DNA of 64,000 bases from Bryobacterales bacterium (lineage in GTDB: Bacteria; Acidobacteriota; Terriglobia; Bryobacterales; Bryobacteraceae). The notes beneath the pieces were generated by a model. It searched no databases. It was not told the DNA's origin and was given only the letters and a program-made list of their open reading frames with translations. Shown here one piece after another: positions 8,203 through 16,018 of this stretch (the stretch's first letter is position 1; each line of letters opens with the position of its first letter). Both the position numbers and the translations under genes were made by a program. The DNA lies in assembly GCA_026129915.1 (NCBI GenBank), contig JAHCHD010000008.1, positions 1 through 64,000 on the forward strand, read 5' to 3'.

Positions 8203-9312
8203 GTGAAACTGCCACTAGAACGCGCCACGCTGTCAATTGAGTTGGCGGAAGGGTCTGGGATTGCCAGGACCGGAACGGACTCTGCGGACACATCCAACAG
8301 GACAACGCTGCCTCGAAAGCGCTGGAAGCGCACGTCGCTGGCGTGGTGGGCAACGTGGGTCTTGCTACTTGCCATCAGCTTGCCGGTGCAGGCCTCTATC
8401 CTGCGGATCGAGTTCCAGGGCTATGTCGATGCGGTGAAGCCATCCCGGCCGGATGGAACGGGCTTGATCCAGATCCAGGATGAGCTCTTTGACTTGACCA
8501 TCGCGCCTCCCACCAACATTCTGGTGGCGCAGGGTACGCTGGCCAGCGGCTACTTCATCGTGGACCTGAGCAAGATACCGGCTGCAGTGCTGACGCCCGC
8601 TGGCGCAACAACACCAACCCAACTGCAACCTTCCCAGATTCACTCCTCGATTGCCGCAGAGCCGTGGATTGTGGGGCAGGTGGACGTAGCTGGCTTCACG
8701 TTCCGCACAGAGCTGGCGCAGGTCCATGTCGACGCGCAGGCAAATGCCAGCAATCCGCCATTCTTTAGCCAAGCCATCCCAACCCGCTACACGGGCTTCA
8801 TGGGCTATGGCCAGGACAACTTCGGTCCGCCGGGTGATCCACTCTTCAACGAGGTCTTCGCCACCAGGAGTTTCGCCGAGACGGCCTACGGCTACTCGAA
8901 CGGCACTGACCCGGACAACGTTGCCGGCGCCTCCTTCCACCAGTATTCGCTACAGATGAACCTGACACGGTTGCTGCTGCACGGGGTTGCCAGCTTCCTG
9001 GGTGATCCATTGGCGTTGCCGCTGAACTTCGAGTGGGATGACGCATCGGCCTTCCCCGGTAGTCCTGATTTTTCCGAAAGCTTCGGATCTGTGCTCTTGG
9101 AGTACCTGGAGTTCGACCAGCGGTCACGGATTCTGGCTGATGGGAGCTTCGAAAACAGGCAAACCGTGCTCTCCGCAGACATCGGCATCCGATTGAGTTC
9201 AGTGCGGGCATTCACCGTCGATCCCGCGCCCATTCCGGAACCTGCCACCCTGGGCCTGTCCGCGCTGGCGCTGGCCGCCCTGTGTCTTCTGCGCAGGAGG
9301 GTCACGCGGTAG
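8203..9312 (+). CDS. PEP-CTERM sorting-domain protein, second of a tandem pair
   Basis: GTG 8203 follows AAGGGGA (8189-8195) at normal spacing. The 369-residue product has an unusually long cytoplasmic-type N region of about 45 residues before the hydrophobic signal segment (WATWVLLLAISLPVQAS), a beta-rich body, and a C-terminal PEPATLGLSALALAALCLLRRR sorting signal. It is a paralogue of the preceding gene, matching it along the whole length at moderate identity, including the WIVGQVDVAGFTF block and the motif just before PEP. No exosortase gene is present in the window. The 180-bp gap before it shows no terminator, so the pair may be co-transcribed. Confidence 0.82.
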   Translation: MKLPLERATLSIELAEGSGIARTGTDSADTSNRTTLPRKRWKRTSLAWWATWVLLLAISLPVQASILRIEFQGYVDAVKPSRPDGTGLIQIQDELFDLTIAPPTNILVAQGTLASGYFIVDLSKIPAAVLTPAGATTPTQLQPSQIHSSIAAEPWIVGQVDVAGFTFRTELAQVHVDAQANASNPPFFSQAIPTRYTGFMGYGQDNFGPPGDPLFNEVFATRSFAETAYGYSNGTDPDNVAGASFHQYSLQMNLTRLLLHGVASFLGDPLALPLNFEWDDASAFPGSPDFSESFGSVLLEYLEFDQRSRILADGSFENRQTVLSADIGIRLSSVRAFTVDPAPIPEPATLGLSALALAALCLLRRRVTR

Positions 9313-9351
9313 GCGGGCGCGGCGACCGCGCGCAAGGATCGCCCGGCGCAC

Positions 9352-9375
9352 TGTGCATTACCAGGGTAATGTACA
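9352..9375. promoter_or_regulatory. Palindromic operator/promoter of the vapBC-type module
   Basis: TGTGCATTACC (9352-9362) and GGTAATGTACA (9365-9375) form an 11-bp inverted repeat with one G-T mismatch and a 2-base centre. A -10-like TAATGT (9367-9372) lies inside the right arm, which would place transcription start only about five bases before the antitoxin ATG at 9384. AbrB-type antitoxins commonly bind such a site and repress their own operon; that function is inferred from position. Confidence 0.6.
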
Positions 9376-9383
9376 CTGAAGAC

Positions 9384-9647
9384 ATGCCAATCGCGGAATC
9401 GAAGATCACCGCCCAGGGGCAGATTTCCGTGCCGGCCGCTGTGCGCAAGCGGATGGGAGTAGGCCCCGGCTCCGTCCTCGAATGGGTCGAGGTCGACGGC
9501 CAGTTAGTTGTCAGGAAGGCGGGCAAACGCAGCTTCGCGGATATCCACCAGGCGTTGTTTCCTGCGGGCGCACCCGCGCGAAAGTCCGTCACGGACTGGA
9601 AGCGGGGCATTGAGGGCGCGGTGCGCGCACGCCATGCAAAGCATTGA
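9384..9647 (+). CDS. vapB: AbrB/MazE-fold antitoxin (VapB-type)
   Basis: The 87-residue protein begins with a SpoVT/AbrB swapped-hairpin DNA-binding domain (SKITAQGQISVPAAVRKRMGVGPGSVLEWVEVDG), followed by a C-terminal tail (about residues 50-87) of the kind that wraps the toxin. ATG 9384 is chosen because the frame upstream is not protein-like and the palindrome ends just before it; an ATG at 9369 would add five residues. The stop overlaps the start of the PIN toxin by 14 bases, so the two are translationally coupled. Expected role: neutralise the RNase toxin and repress its own promoter. Confidence 0.85.
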   Translation: MPIAESKITAQGQISVPAAVRKRMGVGPGSVLEWVEVDGQLVVRKAGKRSFADIHQALFPAGAPARKSVTDWKRGIEGAVRARHAKH

Positions 9648-10023
9648 CACCGATGTGCTGGTGCGGTTGATCGTCCGCGACGACGCCCAGCAAGTGGCCG
9701 CCGCGGAACAATTCATCCAGGATGGCGCATGGGTTCCCATTCTCGCTCTGGCCGAGACCGCGTGGGTGCTCAAGGCGGTTTATCAGATTCCCCCGTCCCG
9801 GCTGTACACGGCAGTGGTGATGCTGCTGGACCACGAGCGCTTGACCCTGCAACATGCCGACGCGGTGGCACTGGCCGCGGAGCTGTTTCATGCCCACCCT
9901 GGAGTGGGATTCACCGATTGCCTGATGGCGGCGTTGGCCATCCGGTCAGGGCATACGCCGCTGGCAACCTTTGACGGCAAACTGGCGCGGCTTGACGGCG
10001 TCGTGGCCCTCACAGCCCGATGA
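9634..10023 (+). CDS. vapC: PIN-domain ribonuclease toxin (VapC-type)
   Basis: The 129-residue protein is a PIN domain of normal length. Acidic metal-binding residues are seen in order at Asp5 (SIDTDVLVRL), Glu41 (ALAETAWVL), Asp95 (GFTDCLMAALA) and Asp114 (TFDGKLARL), matching the four-residue Mg2+ site of VapC endoribonucleases. Upstream residues of the open frame belong to the antitoxin gene in another frame. The pair stands alone between the PEP-CTERM genes and xylA, as expected for a mobile addiction or stress module. The RNA target cannot be read from sequence. Confidence 0.88.
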   Translation: MQSIDTDVLVRLIVRDDAQQVAAAEQFIQDGAWVPILALAETAWVLKAVYQIPPSRLYTAVVMLLDHERLTLQHADAVALAAELFHAHPGVGFTDCLMAALAIRSGHTPLATFDGKLARLDGVVALTAR

Positions 10024-10111
10024 TTCGCTCATGCCCTGGCCACGCAGGGCTGCCGGAGTTTCCTTTGATGCGACTCCCGTTATAGGATGGCTCTGCGGAG
10101 ACTTCCCTACA

Positions 10112-11356
10112 ATGAGTGCACCCATTCCCCCAGAAAAACAGCAATCCTTAGTATCCCGGCTGATGAAGGCCTGCGGCGGCGCCTATACGCCCGAGCAGCG
10201 CCGCAAGTATTTCATTACCGGTCCCCAATGGGCCGGCTCCTATAACGGCAGCGCCCTCTTCCACGCGCCCACACGCAAGCCGGTGTCCTTTGAGAAGGTC
10301 ATCGACTTCTACGGCAAGCTGGGCATTCGCACCTGGGCGACCCACGATACCGACGTGATTCCGGCTAAAGCACTGGGCACGGACAAGCAGGCCGAGATTC
10401 TCGGAAAGATCAAGGCCGCGCTGAAGAAGGCCGATGTCACTTGTTCGATGGTGACCACGGAGACTTTCCACCATGAGGTGTTCGCTACCAGCCCGGCTAG
10501 CGAGTCGCCGGAGATTCGCGAGTATGCCTCCTGGCGCCTGGTGAATACCGTAAAGATGGGCCACGAGCTCGGGGCGAATTATGCCGTCTACTGGCCAGGG
10601 TCACTGGGCTACTACGTGCAGGGCGCGGTGGAGGAAACCGAAACCCTGAAATGGTACGCCGAGGGGCTGAACGCGGCTTGCGAGGCGGACATTAAGGAAG
10701 CCAAGAAGCGGAAGCGCGCAACCCTGAAGCATTGCCTCGAAGCGAAACCGTTTGAACCACAGGCCGAGATCCTGCTGCCGACGTCGGACGCAATGCTTGG
10801 TTTTATTGACTCGGGGTTGCTGAAATATCCCGACATGGTGGGCCTGAACCCGGAATATCTGCACGAGCTGATGTGGGGCGCTTCGGTACGCGCGGCGCTA
10901 GCCCGCGCACTGCTCAAGGGCAAGCTTTTCCACTTTGACATCAACGACGGCTATCGACTGAAGCACGACGTGGATATCGCTGTGGGCCTGGTGAATCCGC
11001 TCGACTGGCTGAACGTGCTCGTGTTGCTGCGCAGCCACGGCTACGAAGGCCCCTTCAACCTCGACTACAAGCCACCGCGGACAACCTCCAACTTTGGCGT
11101 GTTCGAGGTGAGCTTCCCCACCGCGGTTGACCGCTTCATTTCCCTTTGGGAGATGGCTGGAGAGGTGCTTGCGGATCCGATCATTAACGAGGCCTCGGCG
11201 GCCTTGCGGGCGGGCGGGGGCGTGAAGAAGTCCACTGACCCGGAAGAGATTTTCAAGGCCAACAAGGAACTGCATACGCTGCATGAGCTTATTGCGCACA
11301 GGCTGTTCCAGATCCTTTGTGGTTTCCACGCGGGCCGCAGCTATTCGATTGGGTAA
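10112..11356 (+). CDS. xylA: Xylose isomerase-type sugar isomerase
   Basis: The 414-residue TIM-barrel protein shows the actinobacterial-type xylose isomerase pattern. It has HDTDVIP early in the barrel, the metal/substrate loop LEAKPFEPQAEILLPT (family: EPKPNEPRGDILLPT), VGLNPEYLHELMWG, the metal-binding KLFHFDINDG, and the closing FNLDYKPPRTT. It would interconvert an aldose and ketose (xylose/xylulose or a related sugar) in the cytoplasm. ATG 10112 is used because the upstream frame overlaps vapC and is not protein-like. The change from EPKP to EAKP is a small departure from the classical enzymes, so a different pentose or hexose is possible. A terminator hairpin follows the gene. Confidence 0.85.
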   Translation: MSAPIPPEKQQSLVSRLMKACGGAYTPEQRRKYFITGPQWAGSYNGSALFHAPTRKPVSFEKVIDFYGKLGIRTWATHDTDVIPAKALGTDKQAEILGKIKAALKKADVTCSMVTTETFHHEVFATSPASESPEIREYASWRLVNTVKMGHELGANYAVYWPGSLGYYVQGAVEETETLKWYAEGLNAACEADIKEAKKRKRATLKHCLEAKPFEPQAEILLPTSDAMLGFIDSGLLKYPDMVGLNPEYLHELMWGASVRAALARALLKGKLFHFDINDGYRLKHDVDIAVGLVNPLDWLNVLVLLRSHGYEGPFNLDYKPPRTTSNFGVFEVSFPTAVDRFISLWEMAGEVLADPIINEASAALRAGGGVKKSTDPEEIFKANKELHTLHELIAHRLFQILCGFHAGRSYSIG

Positions 11357-11401
11357 CGCAGAGCAACTTACCCTTACGCCAGGAATCACCGGCACGCTGA
11401 G

Positions 11402-11431
11402 GGCGCACCTTCGCAGGAGGGTGCGCCTTTT
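11402..11431 (+). terminator. Rho-independent terminator after xylA
   Basis: The 8-bp stem GGCGCACC (11402-11409) / GGTGCGCC (11420-11427) with a 10-base loop is followed by TTTT (11428-11431). It lies 46 bases after the xylA stop. The rest of the 237-bp gap to the moaD-moaE gene shows no clear element. Confidence 0.75.
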
Positions 11432-11593
11432 GCGCTTTGCTCCCACAAAAACGAACAATGAAGTCACTTTCGGGGAATCCCGACTGGGCGGGGCGCGTCC
11501 CTTTTGATGAACCCACGAATGCGCTAGCAGTGTGTCCATGAGGTCTAGCATGGCCAGCGATGACTATCATGGTAGGAAAGCTTCCGAACATCC

Positions 11594-12328
11594 ATGACTG
11601 AACCCATCCATATCCAGGTGCTGTTTTTCGGCCAGTTGCGTGAGATTGCGGGTGCCAGCGAGATGAGCTGGGAACTGCCTCCAGGCAGTACAAGCAATGA
11701 GCTTTTTGGGGCTGTTGCGGTTGCTTTCCCTGGGATTGCGGCGATGCGAGGCAGCATCGTGCTGGCGCGCAATGCCGAGTTTCTTCACCAGCCGGTGGTG
11801 CTGTCCGAAGGCGACGAGATTGCCTTTTTGCCGCCCGTGAGCGGGGGAAACGACGGCGGCTGGATTCACGAAATCCGCACAGCCGAAGGCCACTTCTTTG
11901 GCCTAACGCGCCAACGCATCGACGGCACGCGGCTCGCGCGGGAGGTCCTGCGCGCGGAGGATGGAGCGTTTGTGAATTTCGAGGGCGTGGTGCGCAACCA
12001 CTCGGGCGGACGCAAGACACGGTTCCTCGACTATGAATGCTATGAGGCGCTGGCCATCAAGACAATGGCGGCCATCGGGCAGGACATCGCGAGCAAACAT
12101 GCCGTAGGCCGGGTGGCCATCGTCCACCGGTTGGGACGCCTGGAGATTGGCGAAACGAGCGTGGCGGTGGTGGTGACCTCACCTCACCGACGCCCTGCCT
12201 TTGAAGCCGCGCTTGAGGGTATCAATCGCCTGAAAACGAGTGTTCCGATTTGGAAGAAGGAGTACTTCGAGGACGGTGAAGTGTGGGTGGAGGGCGAATG
12301 GGAAGCAACACTCAAGCCCGCCGGGTAG
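11594..12328 (+). CDS. MoaD-MoaE fusion: molybdopterin synthase, both subunits in one chain
   Basis: Residues 1-89 form a MoaD-type beta-grasp domain (VLFFGQLREIAGASE ... GDEIAFLPPVSGG) and residues 92-244 a MoaE domain (VNFEGVVRNHSGGRKT, YECYEALAIKTM, VAIVHRLGRLEIGETSVAVVV, PIWKKEYFEDGEVWVEGEW). Together they convert cyclic pyranopterin monophosphate to molybdopterin, with the MoaD C-terminal diglycine carrying the sulfur as a thiocarboxylate. Here the diglycine (Gly84-Gly85) is internal, joined to MoaE by a short NDGG linker, so it must be cut or the chemistry must differ. Fusions of this type are known in mycobacteria and Deinococcus. The molybdenum enzyme at 41.5-44.2 kb would need this cofactor. 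The gene overlaps the next by 31 bases. Confidence 0.92.
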   Translation: MTEPIHIQVLFFGQLREIAGASEMSWELPPGSTSNELFGAVAVAFPGIAAMRGSIVLARNAEFLHQPVVLSEGDEIAFLPPVSGGNDGGWIHEIRTAEGHFFGLTRQRIDGTRLAREVLRAEDGAFVNFEGVVRNHSGGRKTRFLDYECYEALAIKTMAAIGQDIASKHAVGRVAIVHRLGRLEIGETSVAVVVTSPHRRPAFEAALEGINRLKTSVPIWKKEYFEDGEVWVEGEWEATLKPAG

Positions 12329-13290
12329 CCGCGTACGCAGCAGTCCTCTTTCTCCTGCTAGGGCTGGCGATTTCCGCGACCGGCCAGTTCCGAGGAGTAA
12401 AGGATCCGCCGCGCACCCGTACCCAGTCCCCTGAGATTGCGCCCACGTTTCGCAGCGATGTGCGCCTGGTACCTCTGCTGGCGACAGTGAAGGACGAAAA
12501 CGGGCAACTGATTGCGGACCTGGAACGCGATGAGTTTGTGCTGACAGATAACGGCGCACTCCAGGAGATTGCTGTCTTTGAGAAACGCACAGAACAGCCC
12601 TTATCGGTGAGTATTCTTATTGACGTGAGCCTTACAACCTCCATCAGGCTGAGGGAAGAGCGGCGCAGCGTCGAGCGCTTCCTGCGAGCGCTGGTTTCCA
12701 GCGGGAACGAAGAGGATAGCGCGGCCCTTTATGCATTCAATGATGAGGTGACCCTGCTCAAGGATTTCTCACGCGACTTGGGGAGCTTCAACCGGGCGCT
12801 GAACCGCATACGCGCCAGCGGCGGCACGTCTCTCTACGATGCGCTGTATCTTGCCGCGGACGTGATCGAACATCGTCGCGGTCGCCATGTGGTGGTGGTA
12901 GTATCCGACGGCAGTGACACCACAAGCCGATTGAACATCACCAAGGCCATACGGAAACTCCATGAAGCAGACACGGTGGTGTACCCAATTGTGGTGATTC
13001 CCGTGGAAGCGCACGCCGGCCGCAGCATTGGCGGGGAGAATGCGCTCTACATCATTGCGCAACGCACTGGCGGCAAGGTGTATGCGGCAGCACTGGGAGC
13101 GGAACTGGACACCGTGTTCAGCGAACTCCTTCGAGACCTCCGCACGCAATATCTGCTTGGCTTCTATCCGCGCGGCGCACCGCCTTCAAAGGACGGCTAT
13201 CATGCGCTGCGGCTGACGACAACCCGCCCCGGTTTGCTGGTACAAACCCGCAGTGGCTACTATGGGGAGGCGGGGTCCCCCGAACAATAG
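12298..13290 (+). CDS. VWFA-domain protein, acidobacterial type, exported
   Basis: ATG 12298 lies inside the end of the MoaD-MoaE gene, preceded by GGAGGG. The 330-residue product has a signal peptide (AYAAVLFLLLGLAISATG), a short N-terminal beta region common to acidobacterial VWFA-related proteins (VRLVPLLATVKDENGQLI), and a von Willebrand factor A domain (about residues 100-290). The metal-site motif at Asp109 reads IDVSLTTS rather than the classical DxSxS, while the second metal residue (SGGTSLYDALY) and the VVVVSDGSD strand are intact. Metal binding may therefore be altered. These proteins are abundant in Acidobacteria and their function is not established. Overlap with moaDE suggests co-transcription. 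Confidence 0.85.
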   Translation: MGSNTQARRVAAYAAVLFLLLGLAISATGQFRGVKDPPRTRTQSPEIAPTFRSDVRLVPLLATVKDENGQLIADLERDEFVLTDNGALQEIAVFEKRTEQPLSVSILIDVSLTTSIRLREERRSVERFLRALVSSGNEEDSAALYAFNDEVTLLKDFSRDLGSFNRALNRIRASGGTSLYDALYLAADVIEHRRGRHVVVVVSDGSDTTSRLNITKAIRKLHEADTVVYPIVVIPVEAHAGRSIGGENALYIIAQRTGGKVYAAALGAELDTVFSELLRDLRTQYLLGFYPRGAPPSKDGYHALRLTTTRPGLLVQTRSGYYGEAGSPEQ

Positions 13291-13355
13291 CCAGCCGAAT
13301 CTCTGCTTGCGAAGCAGGTACCGCCCGCCGCCAAGGCTCCCGTAAAGGAAACTGC

Positions 13356-14186
13356 ATGCCTTCTTACATGGAAGTGGCCACCGAAATTGCGCGCGAAGCC
13401 GGAGCGCTTCTGTTGAACTATCTTGAAAAGCGCCCTGCCTGGGAGATCAAGGGAGAACAGGACCTGGTGACAGAAGCGGACCGGGCGAGTGAGGCGCTGG
13501 TAGTGAGCCGCCTCCACCAGTACTTTCCAGCCCATTCCGTGGTGGCCGAAGAAGGCAGCGGCGAGGACCGGAAGTCAGAATTCTGTTGGTATGTGGACCC
13601 GCTTGACGGCACCACCAATTTCGCCCACTCCTACCCGGCGTTCTGCGTCTCCATCGGCTTGCTTCAAGGCGATGAGATTATCGCGGGCGTGGTGTTTGAC
13701 CCCAATCGCAACGAACTGTTTTCCGCGGAGAAGGGTGCGGGCGCGTACCTCAATAACCGCCGCATCCGCGTATCGAAGACGGCAGACCTGTGCGAGAGCC
13801 TGCTGGCGACGGGCTTCCCGAGCCGGAAGCGGCACGAAGACGTGAACGTGTATTTCTTCCATCAGCTTGGAGTACGGGCACATGGCATCCGGCGTAGCGG
13901 ATCTGCTGCCATCGACCTGGCGAGTGTGGCGTCGGGGCGGCTGGATGGCTTCTGGGAGTTTGGCCTCAATCCTTGGGATGTAGCGGCAGGATTACTTCTA
14001 GTGACCGAGGCAGGCGGCAGCTACAGCGATATGCGCGGCGGGAAGTTCGCACTCACTTCGCCACACCTGATCGCAGATAACAGCTTGCTACACAACGAAT
14101 TCGTTGCTCGTGTGGGCGACGTATTTAACGGAACCATTCACGTGCCTATTCCCGGCCTAACCCCGGGCGCTCCTGTCCGGTACTGA
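13356..14186 (+). CDS. suhB: Inositol monophosphatase family protein
   Basis: The 276-residue protein carries the family's metal sites: Glu in VAEEGSGED, the DPLDGTTNFAHSYP motif (Asp81, Asp84), and the C-terminal GLNPWDVAAGLLLVTEAGG. These Mg2+-dependent phosphatases act on inositol phosphates, or on related phosphosugars and nucleotides; some also serve as ribosome-biogenesis factors. The exact substrate is not readable. The start ATG 13356 lies 10 bases after an AAAGGA. Its 3' end overlaps the convergent rluA-type gene by 30 bases. Confidence 0.9.
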   Translation: MPSYMEVATEIAREAGALLLNYLEKRPAWEIKGEQDLVTEADRASEALVVSRLHQYFPAHSVVAEEGSGEDRKSEFCWYVDPLDGTTNFAHSYPAFCVSIGLLQGDEIIAGVVFDPNRNELFSAEKGAGAYLNNRRIRVSKTADLCESLLATGFPSRKRHEDVNVYFFHQLGVRAHGIRRSGSAAIDLASVASGRLDGFWEFGLNPWDVAAGLLLVTEAGGSYSDMRGGKFALTSPHLIADNSLLHNEFVARVGDVFNGTIHVPIPGLTPGAPVRY

Positions 14187-15113
14187 CAGCGGTGAGGGAA
14201 AAGCTGCTGGCCACTGCTGCTGAAAGGCAGAGGGCGGGGGCGCCTCCACCGTGACCATGCTGTCGCATTGGGGATGGTTGAACATGAGGCGCCAGGCATG
14301 CAGGCAGAGTCGCCCGGCCGCGGTGGCGCCATAGGCTACATCACCCACAATGGGACGGCCGAGGCTGGCGGTATGGATACGCAGTTGGTTGGTACGCCCG
14401 GTAACGGGCTCAAGCAGGGCGAGGGTGAGGCCGGCCTCGCATGCGAGGGGATAGAGATAGCTCTGGGCGGACATCCCTCCGGGGGTTGCCTGCCAGTGGG
14501 GCGCGGTGTCGGCGACACGCCCGATGGGTGCATCTACCATCGACCATCCCGCAGGCAGGCGGCCCTCCATGATGGCAAGGTATTGCTTCCGCACCCCACG
14601 CGCCGCCCATTGTTTGCCGAGTCGCGAGGCGGATTCGCGGTTACGCGCCACCAGCACCACGCCGGAGGTTTCGCGATCAAGGCGATGAAGAAAGTGCGGC
14701 CATATCACGGGGGTTGCACTTTCGTCCACGAGCAATTCCTCCCGCAGCCAGGGGTTCCAGAGCGCGAGCAGCGCATTGGCGAGTGTGCCGCGCTTCACCC
14801 CCATCGTTGGGTGTACAAGCATGCCAGCGGGTTTGTCGACAGCGACGAGCAGTGCATCTTCCCAGAGGATGCTGAGCGAGTACGGTTCGGGAAACAGTGG
14901 TGGGAGGCGTGACGGGTCCCAGCAAATATCCACTACGTCCCCTGGGCGGAGACGGTCGCCTCCAGTAACCCTGAGTCCGTTGCGCAACACCCCGCTTTGC
15001 ATCAGCAGCACGCGCAATTTGGTTCCGCTCAGCAGCGGAAGGCGAGGCGCAAGATAGGCATCCAGACGCATTCTTGCATCTGTCTCCGTCACAAGGAATC
15101 GTTGTTCTACCAC
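14157..15113 (-). CDS. RluA-family pseudouridine synthase with S4 domain
   Basis: The start is set at GTG 15113 because everything upstream in frame is not protein-like, while the product then opens with the S4 RNA-binding domain (residues about 15-60, RLDAYLAPRLPLLS ... GGDRLRPGDVVDI). The catalytic domain follows with DKPAGMLVHPT and HRLDRETSGVVLVARN, where Asp146 is the catalytic aspartate. It converts specific uridines of 23S rRNA or tRNA to pseudouridine; RluD, RluC or RluA-like specificity cannot be separated by eye. Length (318) is normal. No strong Shine-Dalgarno is visible. It converges on suhB with a 30-base overlap and is divergent from the BON gene. Confidence 0.88.
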   Translation of the reverse strand: MVEQRFLVTETDARMRLDAYLAPRLPLLSGTKLRVLLMQSGVLRNGLRVTGGDRLRPGDVVDICWDPSRLPPLFPEPYSLSILWEDALLVAVDKPAGMLVHPTMGVKRGTLANALLALWNPWLREELLVDESATPVIWPHFLHRLDRETSGVVLVARNRESASRLGKQWAARGVRKQYLAIMEGRLPAGWSMVDAPIGRVADTAPHWQATPGGMSAQSYLYPLACEAGLTLALLEPVTGRTNQLRIHTASLGRPIVGDVAYGATAAGRLCLHAWRLMFNHPQCDSMVTVEAPPPSAFQQQWPAAFPSPLSVPDRSARG

Positions 15114-15352
15114 GTGCTTACGATTGTCGCTGACTCGCAAGTGGAATCGATAGCAGAATTGCGCTATTCGCGCAGAGAAACTCGCGTAGTTTGATAGGAA
15201 TACCTTACAGAGCAGTTGGTATTCAAGGACAGATATCCGCGAAGCAGAAACTGTTAAGCGGCAGCGAGAAATGAAACGGCTGAGTATTTCAAACCGTCTC
15301 ATAGATGTCCTTAAAGGGGAGAACCCGAACAAGGGATGAGGAGGACAAACCG

Positions 15353-15907
15353 ATGACCAATCAAAATATTGCAAAGGTGTTGCTGGCGATGCTTACCATG
15401 TTCGCGACAACCCTTGGTGTCTCAGCGCAGGAAAGCGAGCGGATGCAGGACCGCATTGGGAAGCAGGTCCGCAAGGAACTCGTAACCTTACCCTTTTACA
15501 GCGTATTTGACAACTTCAAGTACAGTGTTTCGCCCGCTGGCGAAGTTACATTACTTGGCGAAGTGAGCCGTCCGACACTGAAGGACGATGCTGGCCGCGT
15601 TGTTCAACGCATTGAAGGTGTCACAAAAGTAAACAACGAAATTGAAGTGCTGCCGCTGTCGCCAATGGACGACCGCATCCGGCTTGCTACTTTCCGGGCA
15701 ATTTATGGCCATTCGGCACTCCGCCCCCTTGCCATTCGCGCGGTGCCGCCCATTCACATCATCGTGAAGAACGGAAATGTAAGTCTGGAAGGCATGGTGA
15801 ACACCAAGCTTGAGCGCCAAGTGGCGGAGGCCCAGGCGCGGCAGGTTCCTGGTGTGTTCGCGGTTACGAACAACCTCCAAGTGGAGCAGACCGGGAAAGC
15901 CTCGTAA
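15353..15907 (+). CDS. Periplasmic protein with two BON domains
   Basis: ATG 15353 follows GAGGAGGA at good spacing. The 184-residue product has a signal peptide (IAKVLLAMLTMFATTLGVSAQ) and two BON repeats: residues about 30-100 (FKYSVSPAGEVTLLGEVSRP ... GVTKVNNEIEV) and about 105-180 (IHIIVKNGNVSLEGMVNT ... VPGVFAVTNNLQV). BON domains of the OsmY kind bind phospholipid and act in envelope stress protection. The gene stands alone with its own terminator; the 239-bp upstream region holds the divergent starts but no regulator site I can name. Confidence 0.88.
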   Translation: MTNQNIAKVLLAMLTMFATTLGVSAQESERMQDRIGKQVRKELVTLPFYSVFDNFKYSVSPAGEVTLLGEVSRPTLKDDAGRVVQRIEGVTKVNNEIEVLPLSPMDDRIRLATFRAIYGHSALRPLAIRAVPPIHIIVKNGNVSLEGMVNTKLERQVAEAQARQVPGVFAVTNNLQVEQTGKAS

Positions 15908-15929
15908 CCAGCGCGAGTGGTGCAGCTAG

Positions 15930-15974
15930 AAGTGCCTTCGGCGGTTGCTATCCGCAACTTAGCCGAAGGCACTT
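15930..15974. terminator. Terminator hairpin between convergent genes
   Basis: A perfect 13-bp stem AAGTGCCTTCGGC (15930-15942) / GCCGAAGGCACTT (15962-15974) has an inner GTTGC/GCAAC stem in its loop. It lies between the ends of the BON gene and the HAD gene, followed on the plus strand by TGTGTTTG. It can fold on both strands, so it probably serves both transcripts, though the T-run is weak. Confidence 0.75.
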
Positions 15975-16018
15975 TGTGTTTGCGCCTGACGGAAATGTGA
16001 ATGGTCCGGGCCACCCGA

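Noticed and set aside
10033-10050. GCCCTG/CAGGGC hairpin after vapC
   Set aside because: Only six base pairs and no T-run; too weak to call a terminator.
11432-11593. Possible molybdenum-cofactor riboswitch before the MoaD-MoaE gene
   Set aside because: No recognisable conserved motif of that RNA class in the 162 bases.
14268-14912. Plus-strand 214-codon open frame
   Set aside because: It is the complement of the RluA-family gene, which has a complete catalytic motif on the minus strand.
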